Below, in pieces: positions 6,822 to 14,746 of a stretch of 18,002 bases of DNA. The notes below the pieces were generated by a model. That model ran no database searches, was not told the DNA's origin, and saw only the letters and a list, made by a program, of their open reading frames with translations. The stretch is taken from assembly GCA_016872875.1 (NCBI GenBank), contig VGYW01000146.1, forward strand, positions 1 to 18,002. The letters run 5' to 3'. The position numbers and the translations under genes are program-made. Within the stretch, counting starts at the first letter, position 1. Each line of letters starts with the position of its first letter. This DNA is from Planctomycetota bacterium. GTDB taxonomy: Bacteria > Planctomycetota > PUPC01 > DSUN01.

Positions 6822-7469
6822 ATGGCGAGCGACAAGGTGCTCTCCGAGGAAATCCTGAAGGACGCGGCGACGAAGGCGGAACGCCTCCTCAAGCGTGCGG
6901 AGCGCGACGCGCGGAAGCTCCTCGCCCAGGCCGCAAAGGAGGCCGAGGCCGCCGCCGAGAGGGTCCTCGACGCCGCCCGCCAGCGCGCCGAGCGCGCTGC
7001 GCAGAGCCTGCTCGCCACCGTGGAGCAGGAGGCCCGCCGCGACCTCCTGGCCGCCCGGGAGGCCGAGCTCGACCGCCTCTTCGAGGCCGCACGCCGGCGT
7101 CTCGCGGACCGCGCGGCCTACGACTACCCGGCCACCCTTGCCGCCCTCGCCGCTCAGGCCATCAGCGCGATGGGCGCCGACAGCGTGACCCTCGAGCTGG
7201 CCGAGTGCGACCTGGTGATCGCCACGGACGCCTGGCTTGCGGAGGTCCGCCGCCGCGTCGGGCGCGACGTGGCCATCGCCGCCTCGCAGAACTCGGCGGC
7301 CATAGATGGCGGCGTCATCGTCCGCTCCGCCGACGGTCGCCTGGTCTACGACAACTCCTTCGCCGGCCGCCTCCGCCGCCTCCGCCCCGAACTGAGGCGG
7401 GAGCTGGCGGCCAAGGTCTTCGGGGCCACAGGCGTGACGCCTGTGCCACCAACAGAGAAGGACGCTTGA
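6822..7469 (+). CDS. atpE: V/A-type ATPase subunit E (peripheral stalk), with repeat-encoded C-terminus
   Basis: This 215-residue protein has a long charged coiled coil (about 1-95) that pairs with subunit H. A globular C-terminal domain (about 100-200) containing the family-like IDGGVIVRSADGRLVYDNSF motif binds the catalytic head. The native end of the family is close to LRRELAAKVFG. Here the frame runs on through a REP palindrome (7425-7451), which supplies the extra residues ATGVTPVPPTEKDA before the stop at 7467. The insertion therefore replaced the original C-terminus without visibly damaging the core. Six bases separate it from subunit F; AAGGTG (6807-6812) is a plausible ribosome-binding site. 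Confidence 0.93.
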   Translation: MASDKVLSEEILKDAATKAERLLKRAERDARKLLAQAAKEAEAAAERVLDAARQRAERAAQSLLATVEQEARRDLLAAREAELDRLFEAARRRLADRAAYDYPATLAALAAQAISAMGADSVTLELAECDLVIATDAWLAEVRRRVGRDVAIAASQNSAAIDGGVIVRSADGRLVYDNSFAGRLRRLRPELRRELAAKVFGATGVTPVPPTEKDA

Positions 7470-7562
7470 GAGAGGGCTTGGTGACCGCAGGCAAGATGCT
7501 TGTGCCACCACTGATGGCCTTGAGTGTTGGCTTGCTCTGGTGGCACAGGCCTCTGGCGTGTG
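7425..7562. repeat. REP/REPIN palindromes upstream of the RAYT gene
   Basis: Two right-type REP hairpins occur: CACAGGCG-tga-CGCCTGTG at 7427-7445, within the end of subunit E, and a degenerate GCAGGCAAGATGCTTGTGCCACCA ending at 7510. A left-type copy, GGTGGCACAGGCCTCTGGCGTGTG (7539-7561), follows after a spacer containing CCTTGAG. The right-spacer-left order equals that of the complete pairs downstream. They immediately precede the transposase gene, as expected for a RAYT and its cognate repeats. Confidence 0.85.
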
Positions 7563-7574
7563 GAGAGTGCAGGA

Positions 7575-8075
7575 ATGCCCACAGAAGCGAAAGGTCGCAG
7601 GGCCTTCCAACTAGTCACCGAGTTCACCGAGACCCGGCGCAACCTGCCCCACATGCAGGAGCCGGGGAGAAGCTACTTCATCACCTTCAGGGTCATGCAC
7701 GGCGAGCTTCCCGGGCCGGCCCGGAAGATCACCCTCGACGCCTGCTTGTTCTGGAACGAAAAGAAGTGTACCGTGCATGCGTGCGTCGTGATGCCGAACC
7801 ACGCTCACCTGCTGATAACGCCCTGGCCACTTCCCTCGGGCCAAGGCTACTACAACATCTCGGAGCTACTGCACAGCGTCAAGAGCTACGCGGCGCATCA
7901 GATCAACAAGCTCCTCGGCAGGAGAGGAACCCTCTGGCTGGATGAGAGCTTCGACCGCGCGATGAGGGATGAAAAGGAGTTCATGGAGAAATGGAACTAC
8001 ATCCGCAACAACGCGGTGGCTTGGGAGTTGGCGGACGCTCCTGAGGACTACCCATTTCTCTATGAGCAGATGTGA
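7575..8075 (+). CDS. REP-associated tyrosine transposase (RAYT, Y1/HUH family)
   Basis: This 166-residue protein is a single-stranded-DNA HUH nuclease of the IS200/IS605-related RAYT group, which is thought to recognise and mobilise REP hairpins. The metal-binding HUH motif is His76-Ala-His78 in VVMPNHAHLLI. SYFITFRV precedes it; the HSVKSYAAHQIN helix and W-x-ESFDRAMRDEKEF follow it. Tyr142 in NYIRNN is the candidate catalytic tyrosine. All family motifs appear intact, so it may be active. The ATG at 7575 is chosen because the longer frame from 7524 translates a REP repeat. It lies between subunits E and A on the same strand and is bracketed by REP copies on both sides. Confidence 0.9.
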   Translation: MPTEAKGRRAFQLVTEFTETRRNLPHMQEPGRSYFITFRVMHGELPGPARKITLDACLFWNEKKCTVHACVVMPNHAHLLITPWPLPSGQGYYNISELLHSVKSYAAHQINKLLGRRGTLWLDESFDRAMRDEKEFMEKWNYIRNNAVAWELADAPEDYPFLYEQM

Positions 8076-8081
8076 GACAGT

Positions 8082-8371
8082 GTGTCGCAGGCAAGATGCC
8101 TGTGCCACCAAGAGAGAGGAGTCGAAGAGCAGGTTCCTTGGTGGCACAGGCCTCCGGCCTGTGTCTTGGGTCCCACAGGCGGGACGCCTGTGCCACCATT
8201 GAGGACCTTGAGGGTCGTTCCCCTTGGTGGCACAGGCCTCCGGCCTGTGTCCTGGCTGCCACAGGCGGGACGCCTGTGCCACCATCTAGGACCTTGAGGG
8301 CGGTTTCTCTTGGTGGCACAGGCCTCTGGCCTGTGTCCTGGCTGCCACAGGCGGGACGCCTGTGCCACCAG
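8082..8371. repeat. REPIN-like tandem array downstream of the RAYT gene
   Basis: This 290-base stretch without a gene holds three right-spacer-left units and a final right half. The right form is CCACAGGCGGGACGCCTGTGCCACCA with hairpin ACAGGCG/CGCCTGT. The left form is TGGTGGCACAGGCCTCYGGCCTGTGTCC with hairpin ACAGGCC/GGCCTGT. Spacers of about 30 bases are themselves related, two of them sharing AGGACCTTGAGGG and all ending in CTTGG. This is why the array is not a CRISPR. It fills most of the space between the RAYT stop and the subunit A start. Confidence 0.88.
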
Positions 8372-8410
8372 GGATGCAGCGCTTTGGAAGTGAGAGAGCT
8401 CAAGAGAGCC

Positions 8411-10171
8411 ATGGAAGCCCACGGCACAATCACCCGCGTCTCCGGCCCCATCGTCCAGGCCACGGGCCTGGCCGATGCGATGATGTACGAGGTGGTGGAG
8501 GTCAGCCGCCTGCGCCTCATCGGCGAGGTGATCCGCCTCAAGGGCGAGCTGGCCACCATCCAGGTCTACGAGGACACGACGGGCGTCCAGCCCGGCGAGC
8601 CGGTCCGCCGCACGGGCGAGCCGCTCTCGCTCTCCCTCGGCCCAGGCCTCGTCGGGAGCATCTACGACGGCATCCAGCGTCCCCTGCCTGAGATCGCCCG
8701 GGAGAGCGGCTTCTACATCCGCCGCGGCGAGAAGGTGCCGCCGCTCCCCGCGGACAAGGCCTGGCACTTCGTGCCCCGCGTGGCCGAAGGCGCCGCTATC
8801 GCCCAGGGCCAGGCGCTCGGCACCGTGCAGGAGACGCAGCCCATCGAGCACCGCATCCTCTGCCCGCCCGGCCTGGGCGGCACGCTCGCCAAGGTGGCTC
8901 AGGAGGGCGACTACAGGGTCTCCGACGCCATCGCCGTCGTCCGCACCCCCGCGGGCGCCCGCGAGGTGACGATGGTTCAGCGGTGGCCGGTGCGCCGCGC
9001 GCGGCCCTATGGCCTGCGCCTCCCGCCTACCGCGCCGCTGATCACGGGGCAGCGGGTGATTGACACCCTCTTCCCCATCAGCCGCGGCGGCGCCGCCGCC
9101 ATCCCAGGCGGCTTCGGCACGGGCAAGACCATGACCCAGCACGCCCTGGCCAAGTGGAGCGACGCGGACGTCATCGTCTACGTCGGCTGCGGCGAGCGCG
9201 GCAACGAGATGACCGACGTGCTGACGAGCTTCCCGGCTCTCACCGACCCGCGCACGGGCCGCCCCCTGATGGAGCGCACCGTCCTCATCGGCAACACCTC
9301 GAACATGCCCGTCGCCGCTCGCGAGGTCTCCATCTACACGGGGATCACCATCGCCGAGTACTTCCGCGACATGGGCTACCATGTGGGGGTGATGGCCGAC
9401 TCGACCTCGCGCTGGGCCGAGGCGCTCCGCGAGCTGGCGGCACGCCTGGAGGAGATGCCGGCCGAGGAGGGCTTCCCGGCCTACCTGCCCAGCCGCCTGG
9501 CCGACTTCTACGAGCGCGGCGGCGCGGTGGAGACCCTCGGCGGCAGGACCGCCTCGATCAGCATCGTCGGCGCGGTCTCCCCGCCCGGCGGCGACTTCTC
9601 GGAACCAGTCACCCAGCACACACGCCGCTTCATCCGCTGCTTCTGGGCGCTCGACACCACGCTGGCCAACGCCCGCCACTACCCCGCCATCCACTGGCTC
9701 CGCAGCTACAGCGAGTACGTGGGCGACGTGGCCGAATGGTGGCAGGAGACGGACCCCGAGTGGCCGCGCCTGCGCCAGCGCGTCATCGAGCTCCTCCAGC
9801 GCGAGGACAGGCTCCAGCAGATCGTCAAGCTGGTCGGCCCGGACGTTTTGCCCGACGGCCACCGCCTGGTGCTCGTCGTGGCGGAGATGATCAAGAACGG
9901 CTTCCTCCAGCAGAATGCCTTCGACGCGGTCGACATGTACTGCCTGCCGCGCAAGCAGGCGGCGCTGATGCGCATCCTCGTGGAGTTCTACGACGCGGCC
10001 GACCGCGTGGTTGCGAAGGGCGCCCCCCTCGCACGCCTCCGCGAGCTCCCCTGCATCAACGAAATCGTCCGCGCCCGCTCCACCGTGCCCAACGACAAGC
10101 CCGACGAGCTCGACGCCCTCCGCGCCCGCGCACGCGCACAGCTCGATGAGCTGCAAAGGGGCTACTCATGA
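8411..10171 (+). CDS. atpA: V/A-type ATPase catalytic subunit A
   Basis: This 586-residue protein carries the ATP-hydrolysing sites of the V1/A1 head. It starts [17 protein letters not shown] (beta-barrel domain), followed by the A-specific non-homologous insert (about 110-190). The P-loop is GGFGTGKT with Lys239. The Walker B region is [19 protein letters not shown], with the catalytic GERGNE glutamate before it. The conserved [20 protein letters not shown] reads [15 protein letters not shown]. Length is normal for the family. The first glycine pair differs from the common GPFG/GAFG form. The frame is open upstream through the REP array, but homology starts at 8411. Its stop overlaps the subunit B start in ATGA. 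Confidence 0.97.
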   Translation: MEAHGTITRVSGPIVQATGLADAMMYEVVEVSRLRLIGEVIRLKGELATIQVYEDTTGVQPGEPVRRTGEPLSLSLGPGLVGSIYDGIQRPLPEIARESGFYIRRGEKVPPLPADKAWHFVPRVAEGAAIAQGQALGTVQETQPIEHRILCPPGLGGTLAKVAQEGDYRVSDAIAVVRTPAGAREVTMVQRWPVRRARPYGLRLPPTAPLITGQRVIDTLFPISRGGAAAIPGGFGTGKTMTQHALAKWSDADVIVYVGCGERGNEMTDVLTSFPALTDPRTGRPLMERTVLIGNTSNMPVAAREVSIYTGITIAEYFRDMGYHVGVMADSTSRWAEALRELAARLEEMPAEEGFPAYLPSRLADFYERGGAVETLGGRTASISIVGAVSPPGGDFSEPVTQHTRRFIRCFWALDTTLANARHYPAIHWLRSYSEYVGDVAEWWQETDPEWPRLRQRVIELLQREDRLQQIVKLVGPDVLPDGHRLVLVVAEMIKNGFLQQNAFDAVDMYCLPRKQAALMRILVEFYDAADRVVAKGAPLARLRELPCINEIVRARSTVPNDKPDELDALRARARAQLDELQRGYS

Positions 10172-11613
10172 GCACCATCCAGGACCGAGGACTGGAGTAT
10201 GTGGGCCTGGAGCAGGTGGCCGGCCCTCTGGTCTTCGTGGAGGCGGTGCGCGACGTAGGCTACGGCGAGGTCGCCGAGGTCCGCGACCCACAGGGCAACT
10301 TCCGCCTCGGAACCGTCCTGGAGGTCTCAGACAAGCGGGCCGTCGTCCAGGTCCTCGAGGGCACCAGCGGCCTCGCCGGGCACTCCACCCGCGTCCGCTT
10401 CCTCGGCAGGAGCCTTCGCCTGCCAGTCTCCCGCGCAATGCTCGGAAGGGTCTTCGACGGCATCGGGCGGCCAGTGGACGGCGGCCCGCCGCCACTGGGC
10501 GGCGACGAGCGCGACATCGGCGGCCAGCCCATCAACCCCTACTCGCGCGAGTATCCCCGCGACTTCATCCAGACGGGCATCTCGGCAATTGATGGCATGA
10601 ACACACTGGTGCGGGGCCAGAAGCTGCCCATCTTCTCAGGAAACGGCCTGCCCCACGACCGCATCGCCGGCCAGATCGCACGCCAGGCCAGGCTCCTCGA
10701 CGAGAAGGTGGAGTTCGCCATCGTCTTCGGCGCCATGGGCGTCAAGCACGACGTCGCCCACTTCTTCACCCGCTCCTTCGAGGAGAGCGGGGTGCTGGGC
10801 AACGTGGCGGTGTTCCTGAGCCTGGCCAGCGCCCCGTCCATCGAGCGGCTCCTCACCTCGCGCTCCGCGCTCACCCTCGCCGAGCACCTGGCCTTCGACT
10901 GCGGCCTCCACGTCCTCGTCATCCTCACCGACATGACGAACTACTGCGAGTCGCTCCGCGAGATCGGCACGGCCCGTGGCGAAATCCCCGCCCGAAAGGG
11001 CTACCCAGGCTACCTCTACAGCGACCTCGCCTCCATCTACGAGCGCGCGGGGCGCGTCAAGGGCTCCCCTGGCTCCATCACCCAGATGGCCATCCTCACC
11101 ATGCCCTCCGACGACATCTCGCACCCCGTGCCCGACCTGACGGGCTACATCACGGAGGGGCAGATCGTCCTGGAGCGCGACCTCTTCCAGCGCGGCATCT
11201 ACCCCCCCATCGCCGGGCTGCCCAGCCTCTCGCGGCTGATGAAGGACGGCATCGGCGCCGGCCGCACGCGCGACGACCACGCGTCCCTCGCCAGCCAGCT
11301 CTTCGCCGCCTACGCAGTCGTCAAACGCGTCCGCGGCCTCGCCGCCGTCATCGGCGAGGAGGAGCTCCCCACCCTCGACAAGCAGTACCTCGCCTTCGGC
11401 GAGGCATTCGAGCGCCGCTTCCTCAGCCAAGGCGAGGACGACGACCGCCCAATCGCGCAGACCCTCGACACCGGCTGGGAGGTCCTCTCGATGCTCCCCC
11501 GCTCCGAGCTCTACCGCATCAGCGACAAGCTCCTCGACGCCCACTACAAGGCCGCAGAGGCCGTCGAGGTTGTCGAACGCAAGGAGACCGACGCAGGCTC
11601 AGCACAGGGCTAG
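10168..11613 (+). CDS. atpB: V/A-type ATPase regulatory subunit B
   Basis: This 481-residue protein is the non-catalytic nucleotide-binding subunit that alternates with A in the hexameric head. It lacks a true P-loop and instead has [18 protein letters not shown] (SGNGLPH at 157-163), diagnostic of subunit B rather than an F-type beta chain. Other family blocks are [37 protein letters not shown], and [17 protein letters not shown]. The C-terminal domain (about 370-470) ends [16 protein letters not shown]. It overlaps subunit A by four bases, indicating translational coupling. The last few residues ([10 protein letters not shown]) run up to a REPIN placed directly after the stop. Confidence 0.97.
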   Translation: MSTIQDRGLEYVGLEQVAGPLVFVEAVRDVGYGEVAEVRDPQGNFRLGTVLEVSDKRAVVQVLEGTSGLAGHSTRVRFLGRSLRLPVSRAMLGRVFDGIGRPVDGGPPPLGGDERDIGGQPINPYSREYPRDFIQTGISAIDGMNTLVRGQKLPIFSGNGLPHDRIAGQIARQARLLDEKVEFAIVFGAMGVKHDVAHFFTRSFEESGVLGNVAVFLSLASAPSIERLLTSRSALTLAEHLAFDCGLHVLVILTDMTNYCESLREIGTARGEIPARKGYPGYLYSDLASIYERAGRVKGSPGSITQMAILTMPSDDISHPVPDLTGYITEGQIVLERDLFQRGIYPPIAGLPSLSRLMKDGIGAGRTRDDHASLASQLFAAYAVVKRVRGLAAVIGEEELPTLDKQYLAFGEAFERRFLSQGEDDDRPIAQTLDTGWEVLSMLPRSELYRISDKLLDAHYKAAEAVEVVERKETDAGSAQG

Positions 11614-11622
11614 AACCAGGTG

Positions 11623-11702
11623 TCACAGGCGGGACGCCTGTGCCACCATTGACACCTTGAGATTTGGCTTGTTTTGGTGGCACAGGCCTCTGGCCTGTGT
11701 CC
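11623..11702. repeat. Single REPIN between subunits B and D
   Basis: This is a complete 80-base right-spacer-left pair. CACAGGCGGGACGCCTGTGCCACCA (11624-11648) is followed by a spacer with ACCTTGAGATTTGGCTTG and then TGGTGGCACAGGCCTCTGGC and CTGTGTCC (11675-11702). It is the same family as the array beside the RAYT gene, about 3.3 kb away. It nearly fills the B-D gap and ends 16 bases before the subunit D start codon. It can fold as two small hairpins or one long one. Confidence 0.88.
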
Positions 11703-11718
11703 CAAAGAGGCATAACCA

Positions 11719-12333
11719 GTGGCCAAGCTCGAAGTCCCGCCCACAAAGTCCAGCCTCCTCACCCTCCAGCACGGCCTGGAGTTCGCCCAGGAGGGCTTCG
11801 ACCTGCTCGAGCAGAAGCGGCAGATACTGGTCTTCGAGCTGATGGGGCGCCTGGAGGCGGCGCGGCGCGCGCAGGCCGAGGTTGACGCGGCGATGGCCGC
11901 GGCCTTCATGGCACTCCGCGAGGCCGCGCTCCGCTCAGGCACCGAAGGCCTCGCACGCGAGGCCCTCGGCATCCTGCACCGCCACAGGCTCGGCTACAGC
12001 GGCTGCCCCGTCATGGGCATTGATCTCCCAACGGTCACCGCCGAGCACGCGCCCCCCAGGCCGGAGTTCAGCACCGCGGCCGGCAGCGCGCTCTCCGACG
12101 AGGTGATGAGCCGCTTCACTAAGGCCCTCGACGCCATCGCGCGCCTCGCCGAGATCGAGAACGCGGTCCTGCGCCTCGCCTCCGAGGTCCGCAGGACCCA
12201 GCGCCGCGTCAACGCACTCGACAAGGTTTTCATCCCCGACTACAAGGAGACCATCGCCTACATCGAAGACGTCCTTGAAGAACGCGAGCGGGAGCAGTTC
12301 GTGGTCATGAAAATGGCCAAAGGTTCCGTGTAG
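11719..12333 (+). CDS. atpD: V/A-type ATPase subunit D (central rotor shaft)
   Basis: This 204-residue protein is the main shaft of the central rotor. It begins MAKLEVPPTKSSLLTLQHGLEFAQEGFDLLEQKRQILVFELM, the conserved PTK/R..LL...L..A..G..LL..KR pattern, and has two long helices, about 8-70 and 130-200. The C-terminal RRVNALDKVFIPDYKETIAYIEDVLEEREREQFVVMKMAK block is also characteristic. The GTG at 11719 is the start, with AGAGG (11705-11709) upstream. Length is normal. Confidence 0.96.
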   Translation: MAKLEVPPTKSSLLTLQHGLEFAQEGFDLLEQKRQILVFELMGRLEAARRAQAEVDAAMAAAFMALREAALRSGTEGLAREALGILHRHRLGYSGCPVMGIDLPTVTAEHAPPRPEFSTAAGSALSDEVMSRFTKALDAIARLAEIENAVLRLASEVRRTQRRVNALDKVFIPDYKETIAYIEDVLEEREREQFVVMKMAKGSV

Positions 12334-12334
12334 C

Positions 12335-12787
12335 ATGGCACATCAACCGTTTCGGCACATCCTGGTCCTGGTGGACGGCAGCGAGTCGTCGCTGAAGGCC
12401 GCCGAGTGCGCCGTCCAGCTCGCCAGGGCCTACAAGGCCCAGTTCACCGCCGTGGGCGTGGTGGACACCGCGACGCTCCGCCACCTCCTCTCCAGCCGCA
12501 TCATGGTGGCGGCGGAGATGGCGGAGTACGAACGCGAGCTGGAGGACAGCGGGCGCAAGCACCTGAGCTACGCGGCCGACCTCGCCCGCGAGAACGGCCT
12601 GAAGGCCCAGACCGTGCTCCTCAAGGGCGCGGTCCACAGCGCCGTGCTCGCCGAGCAGAAGAGCTGCGGGGCCGACCTCATCGTCATCGGCGCCTTCCGC
12701 TGGACCCTCTGCCACCGCGACCAGAGCGCGCGCGAGCGCCAGCTCATCCTCGACGAGGCACCCTGCCCGGTCCTCGTCGTCCGCTAG
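12335..12787 (+). CDS. Universal stress protein (UspA family)
   Basis: This 150-residue single Usp domain starts FRHILVLVDGSESSLKAAECAVQLA and ends DEAPCPVLVVR, both standard for the family. The region GADLIVIGAFRWTLCHRDQSARERQLIL lacks the G-2X-G-9X-G(S/T) nucleotide-binding motif, so it is more like the UspA class that does not bind ATP. Usp proteins dimerise and respond to starvation or energy stress. The ATG lies one base after the subunit D stop, so it is almost certainly co-transcribed and probably translationally coupled with the ATPase. Its link to the pump is an inference from this arrangement. Confidence 0.9.
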   Translation: MAHQPFRHILVLVDGSESSLKAAECAVQLARAYKAQFTAVGVVDTATLRHLLSSRIMVAAEMAEYERELEDSGRKHLSYAADLARENGLKAQTVLLKGAVHSAVLAEQKSCGADLIVIGAFRWTLCHRDQSARERQLILDEAPCPVLVVR

Positions 12788-12892
12788 CCGCGCCCCGCCG
12801 CCGGACGGGCACCACTCGCACCCGGCGGCCCCCCTCCCATGCGCCCCGGAACCGAAGAGAATCTCACGCAGAGAGACAGTGAGAGCAGAGAA

Positions 12893-13052
12893 GAGGGAAC
12901 TATAAGGAAGGCAGGAAGGCAGGAAAAGACGACGAGCGAAGCCATGTCCGAACCAGACATGCCGGAGCAGCCACGATGCTCTTGGCCCGCTCTTCGCCCA
13001 CCCTCATGTCTCTTCTCCTTTCCTGCCTTCCTGCATTCCTTATAGTTCCCTC
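12893..13052. repeat. Long inverted repeat with octamer-rich arms
   Basis: The 290-base gap between the Usp and racemase genes contains two 36-base arms (12893-12928 and 13017-13052) that are reverse complements at 34 of 36 positions by eye. They are separated by 88 bases. Each arm carries repeated GGAAGGCA-type units and ends in GGGAACTATAAGG or its complement. A small hairpin CATGTC/GACATG (12943-12948, 12956-12961) lies in the loop. It resembles elements A and B in design but lacks their shared head and tail. A weak GC-rich stem (12797-12804 with 12822-12829) just after the Usp stop has no T tract, so a terminator is not supported. Confidence 0.75.
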
Positions 13053-13077
13053 TTTCTCGCTGGCAGGGGAAGCCCTG

Positions 13078-13827
13078 ATGGCAAGACACATCGGCATCGT
13101 GGCATGCAGCGCCGAGGGCGCAGCGCTCTGCTACCGCACCATCTGCGCCGAGGCGCCAGCTCTCATGGGCGAGCACGCCCACCCCGAAATCACCATGCAC
13201 ACCCACCCCCTCGCCCGCTACATGGCCCACATCCGCACGGGCGACTGGCCCGGCGTGGCCGAGCTGATGCTCTCGTCGGCCGCCAAGCTCTCCGCCTGCG
13301 GCGCAGGGTTCGCCATCTGCCCCGACAACACGATCCACCAGGCATTCGGCCTCGTCGAGCCGCGCTCGCCCATCCCCTGGCTCCACATCGCTCGGGTCGT
13401 CGCAGCCGAGGCGACTCGCCGCGGCCACGCACGCCTCGCCATCCTCGGCACTCGCTACCTCATGGAAGGCCCCGTCTACCCCGACGCCCTGGCCCCCGCC
13501 GGCATCCAGGCCATCGTGCCCGACCCGCCCGACCGCGAGCGGATCAACGACATCATCTTCCGCGAGCTCGTCAACGCCGTCTTCACCGAGGAATCGCGGC
13601 TCTACCTCAACGAGGTCATGGCGCGGCTGAAGGCCCGCGGCGCCGACGCCGCGGTCCTCGGCTGCACCGAAATCCCACTCATCGTCCGCCCCGACGATTG
13701 CCCGCTGCCCACCCTCGACTCCACCCGCCTCCTCGCCCGCGCCGCCCTCGCCCACTCGCTCGGAGAGTCCTGGGCGGCCTCTACCCGCGAGGGGAGACGG
13801 CGATCTCCTCCCCCTGCTCGGGGATGA
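13078..13827 (+). CDS. Aspartate/glutamate racemase-family protein
   Basis: This 249-residue protein has the two-domain Asp/Glu racemase fold: an N-terminal HIGIVACSAEGAALCYR phosphate/carboxylate loop, ICPDNTIHQAF, a mid RLAILGTRYLMEGPVY, and ADAAVLGCTEIPLIV near the end. Cys196 in LGCTEIP is the second catalytic cysteine. The usual first cysteine before N-T is Asp83 here (CPDNT), with Cys81 two positions earlier, so racemisation may be altered or lost. The ATG at 13078 follows AGGGGAAG. The longer frame from 12976 looks like a signal peptide but is translated from the inverted repeat. The last 15 residues overlap the opposing gene and look non-homologous. Confidence 0.85.
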   Translation: MARHIGIVACSAEGAALCYRTICAEAPALMGEHAHPEITMHTHPLARYMAHIRTGDWPGVAELMLSSAAKLSACGAGFAICPDNTIHQAFGLVEPRSPIPWLHIARVVAAEATRRGHARLAILGTRYLMEGPVYPDALAPAGIQAIVPDPPDRERINDIIFRELVNAVFTEESRLYLNEVMARLKARGADAAVLGCTEIPLIVRPDDCPLPTLDSTRLLARAALAHSLGESWAASTREGRRRSPPPARG

Positions 13828-14584
13828 AGGAGGCGGGGAAGACGGCTCTCGCGGCGGCGAGGGCGTCGGGGCGGCCCGCCACGGCGCAGTGGACGACCGC
13901 GAGGCGGGCCACGCCTGCCTCGCGCGCAACCTCCGCGGCGTCCGGCGCGCCCGAGTGGCCCCACCGCACGTCCTCGCGGACCGGCTTCGCCCCATACGAT
14001 GCCTCGTGGACGAGCAGCCCCGCGCCGCGGGCAAGCTCGACGAGGTCGGGGTTGTAGGCCGTGTCGCCTGAGAAGACCACTGACGCCCCCGCCTCGTTCT
14101 CGAAGCGGTAGCAGAGGCCGGGCACGCTGTGGCGGGCCGAACAGGTCCTCACGCGCAGGCCGCTTATCTCCAGGTCGGCGCCGCCACGCAGCTCGTGCAC
14201 CTCGATGCCGAAGCGAAGCTCCGGGTAGCGGTCGAACTGAAGGAAGTGGCGCGCGTCGTCCACCACGCGCTGGATTTCGCCCGCCGGCCCGTAGATGCGG
14301 AGCGGCCATTTCGGGCGTTTCTCCCCCGCGATCCCGTAGTAGAAGACGAGCTGCGGCAGGCCCAGGATGTGGTCGTGGTGGCAGTGGGTGAAGCAGACGG
14401 CCTCGACGTCGAGCGGGCTGATCCCGGCCGCCAGCAGCCGGTTGGTCAGATACCAGCCCGTGTCCACCACCACGCGGCGATTCACCACGAAGCAGGCCGT
14501 ATTCTCCCCCTTCTCGGGCGTGCAGGAACTGGTTCCGAGCGTGACCACTGACAGCTCGCGTCGCCGTGCGCTCATCGCGCTCAC
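13781..14584 (-). CDS. Metallo-beta-lactamase-fold hydrolase (RNase Z-like)
   Basis: This 267-residue protein is a member of the RNase Z/arylsulfatase branch of the metallo-beta-lactamase superfamily. It has the zinc motif THCHHDH (His67, His69, Asp71, His72), VDTGWYLTNRLL, the later ARHSVPGLCYRF histidine, the bridging aspartate in VVFSGDTAYN, and late histidines in WGHSG and VVHC. It lacks the long exosite arm and the canonical HFSQRY end of true RNase Z, so tRNA processing should not be assumed. GTG at 14584 is chosen because AGGAGG (14592-14597, complement) is seven bases away; ATG 14575 and 14611 are poorer. It overlaps the racemase gene by 47 bases at the 3' ends. Confidence 0.88.
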   Translation of the reverse strand: MSAMSARRRELSVVTLGTSSCTPEKGENTACFVVNRRVVVDTGWYLTNRLLAAGISPLDVEAVCFTHCHHDHILGLPQLVFYYGIAGEKRPKWPLRIYGPAGEIQRVVDDARHFLQFDRYPELRFGIEVHELRGGADLEISGLRVRTCSARHSVPGLCYRFENEAGASVVFSGDTAYNPDLVELARGAGLLVHEASYGAKPVREDVRWGHSGAPDAAEVAREAGVARLAVVHCAVAGRPDALAAARAVFPASFIPEQGEEIAVSPRG

Positions 14585-14609
14585 GAGATAGCCTCCTGTT
14601 TCGCCGTGC

Positions 14610-14638
14610 ATCCTATCAAATGGCGCGGGGGTGATCAA
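14610..14638 (-). promoter_or_regulatory. Probable promoter of the metallo-hydrolase gene
   Basis: On the minus strand TTGATC (14638-14633) and TAGGAT (14615-14610) are separated by 17 bases, placing the start of transcription roughly 20 bases before the GTG codon. The same -35 sequence and spacing occur in the opposing promoter at 14665-14693. Confidence 0.5.
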
Positions 14639-14664
14639 CGGCTTTGCGGCCTGCCTGGCGCCGG

Positions 14665-14693
14665 TTGATCGGCCCCGCACCGGGCGCTATGAT
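14665..14693 (+). promoter_or_regulatory. Probable promoter of the large secreted-protein gene
   Basis: TTGATC (14665-14670) and TATGAT (14688-14693) are 17 bases apart, a good sigma70-like match about 55 bases before the start codon. With the opposing promoter it forms an inverted pair: GATCAAC at 14633-14639 and GTTGATC at 14664-14670. Confidence 0.55.
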
Positions 14694-14746
14694 TCCTGCG
14701 AACACGGTATGAACTACCCGCGATGCCCCTCAGCAGGAGGATCGTC

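Noticed and set aside
8082..8371. Possible CRISPR array
   Set aside because: Repeats alternate in two inverted forms, the spacers are related to each other, and no cas gene is present. The pattern fits REPINs beside a RAYT gene.
8060..10156. A 698-codon minus-strand open frame
   Set aside because: It is the antisense shadow of subunit A and includes translated REP repeats (HRRPACGSQDTGRRPVPP).
12976..13077. Signal-peptide-like N-terminal extension of the racemase (MLLARSSPTLMSLLLSC..)
   Set aside because: It is translated from the right arm and loop of the inverted repeat; a good ribosome-binding site and family homology start at 13078.
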